The position numbers and the translations under genes were made by a program. Below the pieces are notes generated by a model. It was given only the letters and a program-made list of their open reading frames with translations, was not told the origin of the DNA and did not search any database. 64,000 nt of DNA from Hyphomonas sp. (GTDB lineage Bacteria; Pseudomonadota; Alphaproteobacteria; Caulobacterales; Hyphomonadaceae), in NCBI GenBank assembly GCA_020638455.1, contig JACKIK010000001.1:930001-994000 (forward strand), in the 5' to 3' direction. Positions 25,719 through 34,341 of the stretch are shown piece by piece. Every line of letters starts with the position of its first letter. The stretch's first letter is position 1.

Positions 25719-27155
25719 TTAAAGCCGCTGTCGCACGAATTTCCGCACACCGCCAGCATCGAGCGCAAATGCCGCAAGGCCGTACACGACAGCACCGAGT
25801 CCTGCCTTCAGGAAAAGCTCGGGCCAGCTTCCAAGCGCCGGCACCAGCATCAATGCCGGCCACATGCACAGTGCGGCCAGAAGGATCTTTGCGAGCTCGA
25901 TCCATGGCACCGGCAGGAGGACATAGCGCCGCCCCGCCAGCGCGAGCAGGACGATCGCAATCGCATACGATGCCACCGTCGCAACGACCGCGCCCATCAG
26001 TCCCATCACCGGCAGGAGGAAGAAGTTCAGCGCGATATTCGCCACCGCCGGCACGATCATGAGCAGGGCCCGTTCAGCCGTCTTGTGGGCCAGCTGGAAG
26101 GCTTCCGAGAAATAGGAAATCAACAGGCCGTTGAGCAGGCCGGTCATCGCGATCCAGGGAATGATCTTCATTGCGCCTTCGCGCACGTCCTCACCGATCA
26201 TGGCCTCCGCAAATGGCCGCGCAACGAGTGCGATGCCTGCTGCCGCAGGAACGCCGAAGAAGAGGAGGAAGGTGGCAAGTTGCCGGGCAGCCGCCGCGGT
26301 TTCGTCCGGCCCTTCCTTTTCATACGCGGCCATCAGCAACGGACTTCCCGCCATAGCCGCCCACGTGCACAACAGTGTGACCGGTCGCTGCGCGGCGCCA
26401 TAGCCGGCGGCATAGGCGCCGACCTGCGCCTCGCCATCAGGCAGCAGGGCTGCGATCATCGGACGGTCGACGCCCGAGACAATGAGGTCCAGCACGAGCG
26501 CAGCGGCGATCGGCAGGCCGTAGCGCGCCCAGTCCGACTGACGCGCGGCTGAGGTGACGCCGCCCTTCGCGGATTGCATCAGCCAGGCAAGTTCGCGCAG
26601 TGCCATCAGGCCGCCGGCGGCAACCATGCCGAAGAAGGGCGCTGCAGCGCCAAGGCCGAGCTGCCAGGCGCCGAATGCCCCGAGTGCAAATCCCATCAGG
26701 AGTCGGAACGTTTCGGTGAACACATACCGCCGGACCCTCTGGCCTGCCTTGTGCGCTTCCAGCGCCACCTGCACGACGGAATTGATTGGCAGCAGTACCG
26801 CAATCCAGGGCACCGTTGCCGCATATTGCGGCCGGTCGCGCAGGACAAACCACATGACCGCGAACACAACCAGCGCAACCATTGATGATTTCGCGAGCAA
26901 TGGCAGGGCGGTGCGGTAATGGTCAGGCAACTGTCCCGTCGCTTCGGCCGTTCCGGAGAACCGGTAGGCTGCGGCCTCGACCCAGGTGACGCACACGGTA
27001 TGGACCATGGCCATGATCCAGAACATCAGCGCATAGGTGCCGTATGCTTCGGCGCTGAGCAGGCGCGTGAAAACGTACACCCCGCCGAACGCAGCGATCG
27101 CGTTAGCCAGATTGACCGGCAGGTATCCTGCCAGATGCCGCGCCAGTTTCGCCAT
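25719..27155 (-). CDS. Polysaccharide/oligosaccharide flippase (Wzx-type)
   Basis: A 478-residue protein with 12-14 predicted transmembrane helices, of the MOP flippase superfamily. The start, YLPVNLANAIAAFGGVYVFTRLLSAE, is the usual Polysacc_synt motif. GGGGAG precedes the ATG at 27155. It is 19 bases downstream of the EamA gene in the same direction. No glycosyltransferases accompany it, so its lipid-linked glycan is unknown. Confidence 0.87.
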   Translation of the reverse strand: MAKLARHLAGYLPVNLANAIAAFGGVYVFTRLLSAEAYGTYALMFWIMAMVHTVCVTWVEAAAYRFSGTAEATGQLPDHYRTALPLLAKSSMVALVVFAVMWFVLRDRPQYAATVPWIAVLLPINSVVQVALEAHKAGQRVRRYVFTETFRLLMGFALGAFGAWQLGLGAAAPFFGMVAAGGLMALRELAWLMQSAKGGVTSAARQSDWARYGLPIAAALVLDLIVSGVDRPMIAALLPDGEAQVGAYAAGYGAAQRPVTLLCTWAAMAGSPLLMAAYEKEGPDETAAAARQLATFLLFFGVPAAAGIALVARPFAEAMIGEDVREGAMKIIPWIAMTGLLNGLLISYFSEAFQLAHKTAERALLMIVPAVANIALNFFLLPVMGLMGAVVATVASYAIAIVLLALAGRRYVLLPVPWIELAKILLAALCMWPALMLVPALGSWPELFLKAGLGAVVYGLAAFALDAGGVRKFVRQRL

Positions 27156-27174
27156 CCCCACTCCCCAGGGCTGC

Positions 27175-28035
27175 CTATGCGCCTGCCTGCATGAGAACGA
27201 GGCCCGCGGCAAGCACGGCCGCTGCAATCGTCCTCCGGGCGCCGAAGCTCTCCTTCAGCAGCCATGCCCCCATGCCGGCCGCAAACACGACCGATGTCTC
27301 GCGCAGCGCTGTCACGTGTGCGGCATCGGTCAGCGTGTAGGCGAAGATTGCTGCGCCATACGACAGCGAGCCAGCGAGGCCGCCGAAAATGCCGGCGCGC
27401 AGCTGTGGCCGGATGGCCTCCCGGATGCGTCCGCGCCGCTGCCACAGGAAGACCAGCGTCACGCCGAGCGGATCGAGAAGGAACAGCGCGATGATGAAAC
27501 TCATCGGCTCCGCCATCGCCCGAACGGCGCGCGTATCGCTGACCGCATAGAGGCCGACACCTACGGCCGTCAGCGCCGCCCAGAAAAGCGCCTTCCGGTC
27601 GAGGCTGCGGCCTTCCACGGTCGCCGCTGTCGGCAGCGCAAAGAACAGAATTGCAAAGCACGCCGCGAACAGGCCAATGGACTGGATGGGCGTCAGGTAC
27701 TCGTGCAGAAAAAAAGTCGCGAATGTCGCCGTCGCCAGCGGGCCAAGGCCCCGCATTACCGGATAGACCAATGACAGGTCGCCCCGGTGCATCGCACGTA
27801 CCAGGCAGAACTGATAGACCCAGTGCGCCACCATACTGGTCCCGATCAGCGGCCAGGTCGCCAGCGGCGGCAACGGGAAGAACAGGAGGAATGGCACGAC
27901 CGTCAGCGCCATTGTGTTATGCACGACGACACGCCCGGTCAGGATATCCCCGCCGCGCTTCACCAGCACATTCACAATGGCCACGGTGATTGCCGAGAAC
28001 AGGCACAGCGCCACAGGAAGCAGGTTCGGACTCAT
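27175..28035 (-). CDS. EamA/DMT-family transporter
   Basis: A 286-residue membrane protein with about ten helices in two EamA repeats, from the drug/metabolite transporter superfamily. Typical segments are YPVMRGLGPLATATFATFFLHEYLT (read as two pieces) and a C-terminal ALRETSVVFAAGMGAWLLKE. The ATG at 28035 is chosen by homology of the first helix; the ribosome site is weak. It probably forms an operon with the flippase. Confidence 0.85.
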   Translation of the reverse strand: MSPNLLPVALCLFSAITVAIVNVLVKRGGDILTGRVVVHNTMALTVVPFLLFFPLPPLATWPLIGTSMVAHWVYQFCLVRAMHRGDLSLVYPVMRGLGPLATATFATFFLHEYLTPIQSIGLFAACFAILFFALPTAATVEGRSLDRKALFWAALTAVGVGLYAVSDTRAVRAMAEPMSFIIALFLLDPLGVTLVFLWQRRGRIREAIRPQLRAGIFGGLAGSLSYGAAIFAYTLTDAAHVTALRETSVVFAAGMGAWLLKESFGARRTIAAAVLAAGLVLMQAGA

Positions 28036-28195
28036 CGATGCCTGTTCGAACCTGTGTGGCGTTTCATGGTCCCGGTTGCGTCCTTCCTGCGCGCCTGTCT
28101 GTGCCCGACTTCCCCGCAACAGGAAAGCGTGACGCGCGGGCAGGCTTTGACAGGCGCCTCCGCTCTGGCATCTTTTCTGGAAAATGGAGGAAACC

Positions 28196-29935
28196 ATGGC
28201 GACCAGCGACCTGATCATCCGGGGCGGGACGATCGTGGACGGCACAGGCCAGGCGCCGTTCGAAGGCGATATTGCCGTTTCCGGCGGCGAAATCACCCAG
28301 ATCGGCAAGGTTTCGGGCAAGGGCATCGAGGAGATCGACGCGCGCGGCCAGATCGTCACGCCGGGCTTTGTCGACATCCACACACACTATGATGGTCAGG
28401 TGACCTGGGGCGAAGCGGTCAGCCCGTCCTCGCTCCATGGCGTGACGACTGTGATCATGGGCAATTGCGGTGTCGGCTTCGCCCCCTGCCGGACCGCAGA
28501 CCATGACCGCCTGATCCGTCTGATGGAGGGCGTTGAGGATATTCCGTTCCCGGTCCTGGCCGAGGGCCTGCCATGGGCCTGGGAAAGCTATCCGGACTAT
28601 CTGGACTTCCTTTCCGGGCGCTCGTTCGACACCGATGTCGGCGCCCAACTCCCGCACGCGGCGCTGCGCGTCTATGTGATGGGCGAACGCGGCGCCAACC
28701 GCGAGGAGGCAACCGCGGACGATATCGCCCGGATGAAGCAACTGGCCAAGGACGCCGTGCTCGCCGGCGCACTTGGCTTTTCCACGTCGCGAACACTGAA
28801 CCATCGCACCTCGGACGGACAGCCGACGCCGACGCTGACAGCCAGCGAGGCGGAACTGATCGGCATCGCGGAGGGTCTCAAGGAGATCGGCCTCGGCGTG
28901 CTGCAGTTCGTGTCGGACTTCAACGACCCCCAGAAAGAAGCCGCCATGCTGCGCCGGATAGTCGAGCAGTCCGGGCGGCCATTGTCCGTTTCGCTGGCGC
29001 AGGCAGATGTGGCCCCGGACGGATGGAAGCTGCTTCTGGGAGCGATCGAACGGGCGGTCGCCGACGGCCTGCCGATGCGCGCGCAGGTGGCGCCGCGTCC
29101 GGTCGGCGTCCTTCTCGGACTTGAGCTCACGCTCAATCCGTTCAGTGCACATCCGTCGTATCAGGCGATTTCGGGCCTTCCGTTCGAAAAGAGGGTCGAA
29201 ACGCTCAGAAATCCGGAATTCCGCGAAAAGCTGCTTTCGGAAGAGCCGTCGACCGACCATCCGTTCCTGCGTGTGATGCTGCGCAGCTTTGGCAAGATGT
29301 TCCAGCTTTCGGACCCGGTAAACTACGAGCCCGGCCCGGAACGGACACTCGAATTCATGGCACGCGAGCGCGGCGTCGGCCCTGAGGCCGTGGCGCTCGA
29401 CCTGATGCTGGAACGCGGCGGCCGGGGCATGCTGTACCTGCCCTTCCTCAACTACTCGCAAGGCACGCTGGAGCCTGTGCGGGCGATGATGGAAAGCCCC
29501 GCCACGCTGCCCGGCCTTTCGGATGGGGGCGCGCATGTCGGCATGATCTGCGATGGCTCTTTCACCACCACCATGCTGACACACTGGGCGCGCGACCGCA
29601 TGCAAGGACCGAAGCTGCCGCTCGAATATGTCGTCCGGCGTCAGACGCAGGATACGGCCCGGTGGATGGGCCTCAACGACCGGGGCGTGATTGCGCCGGG
29701 TTATCGGGCCGATCTCAATGTGATCGACCTCGCCCATCTGAAGCTCCATCTACCGGAAGTGCAGTACGACCTGCCCGCCGGCGGGCGGCGCCTGATGCAA
29801 CGGGCCTCCGGCTACACGGCAACCATCCTCAACGGACAGGTTACGCACCGCGACGGCACGCCCACGGGCGCGCGACCCGGACGGCTGGTGCGTGGGGCGC
29901 GACATGCCGGCTCTGCAGCAGTTGCTGCAGAATAG
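28196..29935 (+). CDS. N-acyl-D-amino-acid deacylase family amidohydrolase
   Basis: A 579-residue metal-dependent hydrolase. The N-terminal DLIIRGGTIVDGTGQAPFEGD and metal motif TPGFVDIHTHYDGQ, the carbamylated/metal region GNCGVGFAPC, and the late LSDGGAHVGMICDG match the D-aminoacylase/dihydroorotase-like group. GGAGG precedes ATG 28196. It is divergent from the EamA gene. The substrate is inferred only to be an N-acyl-D-amino acid or similar amide. Confidence 0.9.
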   Translation: MATSDLIIRGGTIVDGTGQAPFEGDIAVSGGEITQIGKVSGKGIEEIDARGQIVTPGFVDIHTHYDGQVTWGEAVSPSSLHGVTTVIMGNCGVGFAPCRTADHDRLIRLMEGVEDIPFPVLAEGLPWAWESYPDYLDFLSGRSFDTDVGAQLPHAALRVYVMGERGANREEATADDIARMKQLAKDAVLAGALGFSTSRTLNHRTSDGQPTPTLTASEAELIGIAEGLKEIGLGVLQFVSDFNDPQKEAAMLRRIVEQSGRPLSVSLAQADVAPDGWKLLLGAIERAVADGLPMRAQVAPRPVGVLLGLELTLNPFSAHPSYQAISGLPFEKRVETLRNPEFREKLLSEEPSTDHPFLRVMLRSFGKMFQLSDPVNYEPGPERTLEFMARERGVGPEAVALDLMLERGGRGMLYLPFLNYSQGTLEPVRAMMESPATLPGLSDGGAHVGMICDGSFTTTMLTHWARDRMQGPKLPLEYVVRRQTQDTARWMGLNDRGVIAPGYRADLNVIDLAHLKLHLPEVQYDLPAGGRRLMQRASGYTATILNGQVTHRDGTPTGARPGRLVRGARHAGSAAVAAE

Positions 29936-29944
29936 GGATTTTTG
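29913..29944 (+). terminator. Possible terminator overlapping the end of the deacylase gene
   Basis: A 7-bp stem CTGCAGC-AGTT-GCTGCAG lies within the last codons of the deacylase gene, and a run of five T begins 9 bases later. The gap to the T run is longer than ideal, so this may be a weak terminator or chance. Confidence 0.35.
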
Positions 29945-30000
29945 TAAAGGCCACTTGACTTTGTAAAGCACGCTTGTCATCTTGTCAGGGTAACTTGACA
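29941..30000 (+). promoter_or_regulatory. Repeat-rich promoter/operator region of the membrane-HTH pair
   Basis: TTTGTAAAG occurs twice (29941 and 29960), and CTTG(A/T)C occurs four times (29954, 29973, 29981, 29994), three of them extended to CTTG(T/A)CA. TGTCA and TGACA also form an inverted pair at 29984-30000. The ribosome site GGAG follows at 30001. Multiple boxes directly before a gene pair that encodes a Cro/CI-type HTH suggest an autoregulated promoter, but a clear -10 was not found. Confidence 0.45.
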
Positions 30001-30010
30001 GGAGACTCCT

Positions 30011-30415
30011 ATGGCCCAGCTCGGCTTCCGGACGGCGAACCGCCGCTACAAATATCTCTTCTGGCCAATGATGGCCGTCTACGTCGCGATCATTTTCGGG
30101 GCGAAGTTTCTGATTGACGAAGACACCGCGCCGGTCTGGCTAAATGCCGCCTCCGCCATCGCCGTGACCCTGCCATTGATCGGTGCGCTCTACGCCATTC
30201 GCCGGCAGACCGAAGAAACCGACGAATACACGCGCATGAAGTTGCTGAAAGCGCTGCGCGACGGCGGACTCATTACGGCTGGGATCGCGTTTTTCGTCGG
30301 CTTCCTGCAGATATTCGACGTTGTCGGCACGATCGACGTGTTCTGGTTCGGGCCGCTCTTCTTTGTTGCGTTCGGCCTGTCGAACCTGACCAATTGCTTT
30401 GGCCGGACGGTCTGA
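30011..30415 (+). CDS. Small four-helix membrane protein paired with HTH regulator
   Basis: A 134-residue inner-membrane protein with about four hydrophobic segments (residues 18-35, 43-61, 86-104 and 110-128). A conserved-looking polar loop RRQTEETDEYTRMKLLKALRD separates the second and third. I do not recognise a named domain. Similar small membrane proteins are often followed by a Cro/CI-type HTH gene, as here with a 4-base gap, so the pair probably acts together. GGAG is 6 bases upstream. Confidence 0.75.
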   Translation: MAQLGFRTANRRYKYLFWPMMAVYVAIIFGAKFLIDEDTAPVWLNAASAIAVTLPLIGALYAIRRQTEETDEYTRMKLLKALRDGGLITAGIAFFVGFLQIFDVVGTIDVFWFGPLFFVAFGLSNLTNCFGRTV

Positions 30416-30419
30416 CACG

Positions 30420-30635
30420 ATGAAGAACATCCTTCGCATCCTGCGCACGGAAAGAGGCTGGAGCCAGGCAGAGCTGGCCGACCGCCTGGACGTCTCCCGC
30501 CAATCCGTGAACGCCATCGAGACCGGGAAATATGATCCGTCCCTGCCACTGGCATTTGCCATCGCCCGTCTGTTCGGCCGGTCCATCGAAGAGATCTTCG
30601 ATGATGGTGTGGGGGCCGTTGAGGCCGCTGAATAG
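30420..30635 (+). CDS. Small Cro/CI-type HTH regulator
   Basis: A 71-residue DNA-binding protein made almost only of one HTH_3 (Xre) domain: LRTERGWSQAELADRLDVSR, with recognition helix SRQSVNAIETGKYDPSLPL. This short type (YozG-like) commonly controls an adjacent membrane protein gene. It starts 4 bases after the membrane gene stop and probably binds the CTTGTCA boxes upstream of the pair (inference). A bidirectional hairpin follows. Confidence 0.9.
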   Translation: MKNILRILRTERGWSQAELADRLDVSRQSVNAIETGKYDPSLPLAFAIARLFGRSIEEIFDDGVGAVEAAE

Positions 30636-30648
30636 CTGAAATCGATAC

Positions 30649-30674
30649 GAATCCGGGCGAAACATCCCGGATTC
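30649..30674. terminator. Bidirectional hairpin between HTH gene and ftsY
   Basis: A perfect 9-bp stem GAATCCGGG/CCCGGATTC with an 8-base loop lies in the 47-base gap between two convergent genes. T-rich sequence follows on the plus strand (ATATTGCTTT). Confidence 0.6.
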
Positions 30675-30682
30675 ATATTGCT

Positions 30683-32062
30683 TTATCCAGCGGTTGCGCC
30701 GACCAGCGCCCTCGAAAACGCTTCTGCACTGAAAGGCCGGAGGTCCTCGGCCTTTTCGCCGATTCCGATGAAATGGATGGGCAGGTCATAGGCTTCAGCG
30801 ATCGCGACCAGGACGCCGCCTTTCGCCGTCCCGTCCAGCTTGGTCATCACAAGGCCTGTGACGCCGGCCGTCTGGCGGAAGGCATCGACCTGGCTCAGCG
30901 CATTCTGGCCGACGGTCGCGTCGAGCACGAGGATGACGTCGTGCGGCGCGGTCGGGTCGAGCTTGCGAATGACGCGGACGACCTTTTCCAGCTCTGCCAT
31001 CAGCTCGGCCTTGTTCTGCAGCCGGCCCGCCGTGTCGATCAGAACGAGGTCCAGATCCTCGGCCTTTGCCTTTTCGATGGCTTCGTAAACAAGTCCCGCT
31101 GCATCGGCACCGGTCGGCTTCGACATCACCGGAATGCCTGCGCGATCGCCCCAGACCGTCAGCTGCTCGATCGCAGCCGCGCGGAATGTGTCACCGGCCA
31201 CAAGCAACGCCCTCGCCCCCTGCTCCTTCAGCTTGGAGGCGATCTTGCCGATCGTTGTCGTCTTGCCGGAGCCGTTGACGCCGACAAACAATACGATGCG
31301 CGGCCGGGATCCGTCCGAGAAATCGACCACCTTCTCGCGCGGCTTCAGCACCTCTGTGATCTCTTCCGCAAGCGCCAACCGGATCTCATCTTCGCTGATT
31401 TCGCGGTCAAATCGCTCTTTTGAGAGGTTTTTCGTTACCCGGGCGGCCACTTTCGCTCCGAGGTCCGAGGTAATCAGCAGGTCCTGGAGCTCCTCCAGCG
31501 TGTCCTCGTCCAGCTTTCGCTTGCCAAGCGCGGCAAGCCCCTGGGTCAGACGGGAGGATGACCGGGACAGGCCCGTGCCGAGGCGGGCCATGAAGCCTGG
31601 ATTATTGGCCTCGGCTTCCATCGCGGCCCGGGCTGCCGCTTCACGTTCGGCGCGCAGGCGCTCGGCCTCGCGCCGGTCTGCCAGCAGCTTCAGCTCCGCC
31701 TCGGCCTTCGCCCTCGCGGCGTCCCGCTCTTCGCGAGCCTTGCGGGCGGCTTCCGCTTCGGCAGCCAGCCGGGCGGCCTCCTCGGCACCGGCTTTTGCAG
31801 CGGCCTCCTCGGCGCGACGTGCCTCTTCCTCAAGACGGGCAGATTCTGCAGCAGCTGCTTCAGCTTCGCGCGCCTGTCGCTGTTCCCAGGCCTTGTTCGC
31901 CTCGGCGACGGCGCGCTCGATTTCTGCCTTTTCCTCGGCCAGCCGGGCCGCTTCGGCCTGTTGCGCGGCCAGTTCGTCTGCCGAGAGTTCGGGCGCCTCC
32001 ATGGCGGCGCCGGCGGCCTTCATTTCGTCCGCCTTTTTCTTCTTCCCGAACCAGAGGATCAT
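30683..32062 (-). CDS. ftsY: Signal recognition particle receptor FtsY
   Basis: A 459-residue SRP receptor GTPase that docks SRP-ribosome complexes at the inner membrane. Residues 1-150 form an Ala/Glu/Arg-rich charged coiled coil after a short basic start (WFGKKKK), longer than in many relatives. The NG domain follows with G1 GVNGSGKTTT (261-270), DTFRAAA, DTAGR (343-347) and TKLDG (407-411). The start overlaps the mtaB stop by 4 bases (ATGA), so mtaB and ftsY are coupled. Confidence 0.97.
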   Translation of the reverse strand: MILWFGKKKKADEMKAAGAAMEAPELSADELAAQQAEAARLAEEKAEIERAVAEANKAWEQRQAREAEAAAAESARLEEEARRAEEAAAKAGAEEAARLAAEAEAARKAREERDAARAKAEAELKLLADRREAERLRAEREAAARAAMEAEANNPGFMARLGTGLSRSSSRLTQGLAALGKRKLDEDTLEELQDLLITSDLGAKVAARVTKNLSKERFDREISEDEIRLALAEEITEVLKPREKVVDFSDGSRPRIVLFVGVNGSGKTTTIGKIASKLKEQGARALLVAGDTFRAAAIEQLTVWGDRAGIPVMSKPTGADAAGLVYEAIEKAKAEDLDLVLIDTAGRLQNKAELMAELEKVVRVIRKLDPTAPHDVILVLDATVGQNALSQVDAFRQTAGVTGLVMTKLDGTAKGGVLVAIAEAYDLPIHFIGIGEKAEDLRPFSAEAFSRALVGATAG

Positions 32063-33336
32063 TCCGCGAGCTCTCCGATCAGCTGCTTGCCGTCATGCCC
32101 GGTTATACGGGCCTGCACGGGCCGTCCAGCGCATCCGGGGTCGCGAGCCAGTTTCACCGGAGTGAAATCGGGCAGTCTCGCTGTCATACCACGCTCGACA
32201 AGGGGCCGACACGACTTGCCAAGATGGCGCTCCAGATGCCGTTTGAGAGCAATTTCGCCGGATTCGCGCAATTTCGCGGCCCGCGCCTTCACAACCGTGC
32301 GATCCACCTGCGGCATCCGCGCGGCCGGCGTGTCCGGCCGTGGGCTGTAAGGAAAGACATGGAGGAAGGCGAGGCCACATTCGTCCACAAGGCGAACCGA
32401 GCTTTGGAAATGAGCCTCAGTCTCGGTTGGAAACCCAACGATGATATCAGCACCAAGTGCAATATCCGGACGCAGACTGCGAAGCCGATCCGCCAACGCA
32501 ATCGCCTCACCCCGCGAGTGGCGGCGTTTCATGCGCTTGAGGATCAGATCGTCGCCATGCTGCAGCGACAGGTGCATGAAAGGCGCAAGGCGCGGATCGC
32601 CGATGGCCTCGAACAGGGCATCATCAATCTCGATGGCATCGATGGAGGAAATGCGCAGCTGCTGCAGTTCCGGCACCAGTTTCAGGATGCGTTGCACCAG
32701 CGCGCCGAGCGTCGGCGCGCCCGGCAGGTCGGCGCCCCAGCTCGTCAGGTCCACGCCCGTCAGCACGACTTCGTAGTGTCCTGTCTCGACCAGCTGCCGC
32801 ACCTGCGCCACCACCTCGCCGGCAGGCACGGAGCGGGAATTCCCGCGGCCAAAGGGAATGATGCAGAAGGTGCAGCGATGGTCGCAGCCATTCTGAACCT
32901 GCACATAGGCCCGCGCGCGGCCTTCCATGCCGTCGATCAGGTGCGCCGCGGTCTCGGTCACCGACATGATGTCGTTGACGCGTACCTTTTCCTCGCCGCC
33001 CAGCAGGGCCAGCGGCTGCCAGGTCGCAGCCTGCATCTTCTCGTGATTGCCGATCACACGGGTGACTTCCGGCATCCCGGCGAACATGGCCGGATCGATC
33101 TGGGCGGCGCAGCCGGTCACGAGGATCGGCGCGCCCGGATGCTCCTTCGCCGCCCGCCGGATCGCCTGACGCGCCGAACGCACCGCTTCGCCGGTCACCG
33201 CACACGTGTTCACGATCACCGCATCGGACAGCCCGGCCTCCGCCGCATGGCCGCGCATCACCTCGCTTTCGTAGGTGTTGAGGCGGCATCCGAGCGTGAT
33301 CAGCGTCGGGCCGGGGGAGGTGGGCGTGTCGGTCAT
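32059..33336 (-). CDS. mtaB: tRNA t6A37 methylthiotransferase MtaB
   Basis: A 425-residue radical SAM enzyme that converts t6A37 of tRNA to ms2t6A. It has an N-terminal MTTase domain (TLGCRLNTYESE, VNTCAVT, VTGCAAQ with three cluster cysteines) and a radical SAM motif C-x3-C-x2-C (CDHRCTFC). The later HLSLQHGDDLILKRMKRRH and GFPTETE are as in MtaB. The ATG at 33336 was chosen because family similarity begins there. In other alphaproteobacteria dapF directly precedes it; here two plus-strand genes intervene. Confidence 0.95.
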   Translation of the reverse strand: MTDTPTSPGPTLITLGCRLNTYESEVMRGHAAEAGLSDAVIVNTCAVTGEAVRSARQAIRRAAKEHPGAPILVTGCAAQIDPAMFAGMPEVTRVIGNHEKMQAATWQPLALLGGEEKVRVNDIMSVTETAAHLIDGMEGRARAYVQVQNGCDHRCTFCIIPFGRGNSRSVPAGEVVAQVRQLVETGHYEVVLTGVDLTSWGADLPGAPTLGALVQRILKLVPELQQLRISSIDAIEIDDALFEAIGDPRLAPFMHLSLQHGDDLILKRMKRRHSRGEAIALADRLRSLRPDIALGADIIVGFPTETEAHFQSSVRLVDECGLAFLHVFPYSPRPDTPAARMPQVDRTVVKARAAKLRESGEIALKRHLERHLGKSCRPLVERGMTARLPDFTPVKLARDPGCAGRPVQARITGHDGKQLIGELAE

Positions 33337-33478
33337 GTCGGCTCTGTCCCCGCGCACATCGCGCCGGACGGCCCCGGAATCAAGGCCACGCCGCACGCTG
33401 GGCCCACAAATCCGCCGTGCGGCCCTTGCCAGCGGTATGCCCCGCGTGTGTATGCGGGGGGCCTTCAGGAACCGCTGC

Positions 33479-33826
33479 ATGTCCTTGGTCTTTGTCATTC
33501 CGGTTCTTGCCTTCGGGCTGACCGCCATCGGGTCCGTGCTGTTGCGCAACCGGTTGTGGCTCGGGGGCTGGACGCTGTATGCCCTTTTCGTGACCCTCGC
33601 CTTCTGGCGCGCGGTGGGGACGCAGCCGGACGGAATCAGCAGCAGCTATCTCCTGATGCTGGTCGTCCTGCCCATGGCGCTCGCCACGGTGCTCGGCGGC
33701 GCCGCGGGACACTACCTCATCCGGAAGAAGGGTTCCGTCGATCTGTCGGTGAGTATGCTCGCGCCGCCGGTTCTTTACGCGGCGGGCTCCGGCCTGGTGG
33801 TCACCTGGCTGCTGACGCGGCTCTGA
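33479..33826 (+). CDS. Hypothetical four-helix membrane protein
   Basis: A 115-residue hydrophobic protein with about four transmembrane segments and short loops (LVFVIPVLAFGLTAIGSVLL, then WTLYALFVTLAFW, LLMLVVLPMALATVLGG and a final APPVLYAAGSGLVVTWLL). No family recognised. A weak AGGA-type site lies before the ATG at 33479; an in-frame ATG at 33437 is possible. It precedes the GNAT gene by 14 bases, likely one unit inserted between dapF and mtaB. Confidence 0.65.
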   Translation: MSLVFVIPVLAFGLTAIGSVLLRNRLWLGGWTLYALFVTLAFWRAVGTQPDGISSSYLLMLVVLPMALATVLGGAAGHYLIRKKGSVDLSVSMLAPPVLYAAGSGLVVTWLLTRL

Positions 33827-33840
33827 GCCTCATATCCGGA

Positions 33841-34287
33841 ATGGCTGAAATTCGCTTAGCTGCCGCGTCGGATGCCCAGGACCTTGCCCGCATTCACCGG
33901 GCGGCAATTGATGCGGCGATGCCGTGGCTCCCACGGCTGCATACGCCGGACGAAGACTTGGCGTTCTTTGCGCAACGCGTGTTGCAGGAAGAATCCGTTC
34001 TGGTCGCGGAGGTGGGCGGATCGATCTGTGGCTTCATCTCGTTTGCGCCGGGTTGGGTGAACCACCTCTACATTGCGCCCGACAAAACGGGACGCGGGCT
34101 CGGGTCCGCACTGCTGGCCCGAGCCATGCGCGCGAATACGACGCTGCAGCTCTGGACGTTTCAGGAGAACCACAAGGCGCGACGTTTCTATGCTGGACAT
34201 GGCTTTCGGGAAGTCGAGCTCACCGACGGCCGGCGCAATGAAGAACGGACACCCGATGTCCGGATGGAGTGGGGCCCAATCCCGTAG
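33841..34287 (+). CDS. GNAT-family N-acetyltransferase
   Basis: A 148-residue acyl-CoA-dependent acetyltransferase. The acetyl-CoA pyrophosphate loop is visible in VNHLYIAPDKTGRGLGSALL (R/Q-x-x-G-x-G/A pattern GRGLGS), and the last motif is NHKARRFYAGHGFRE. The substrate is unknown. It is convergent with dapF. Confidence 0.9.
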   Translation: MAEIRLAAASDAQDLARIHRAAIDAAMPWLPRLHTPDEDLAFFAQRVLQEESVLVAEVGGSICGFISFAPGWVNHLYIAPDKTGRGLGSALLARAMRANTTLQLWTFQENHKARRFYAGHGFREVELTDGRRNEERTPDVRMEWGPIP

Positions 34288-34298
34288 AATGCGCGCAC

Positions 34299-34320
34299 GC
34301 AGACGATTTCACTCGTCTGC
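34299..34320. terminator. Hairpin between the GNAT gene and dapF
   Basis: An 8-bp perfect stem GCAGACGA/TCGTCTGC with a 6-base loop lies in the 54-base gap between these convergent genes. There is no T run, so termination strength is uncertain. Confidence 0.4.
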
Positions 34321-34341
34321 CGCCTGCAACAGACGCTCCGG

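Noticed and set aside
31795..34287. An 830-codon plus-strand frame ending in a GNAT domain
   Set aside because: Only its last 148 codons (33841-34287) match a real protein. The rest is antisense to ftsY and mtaB.
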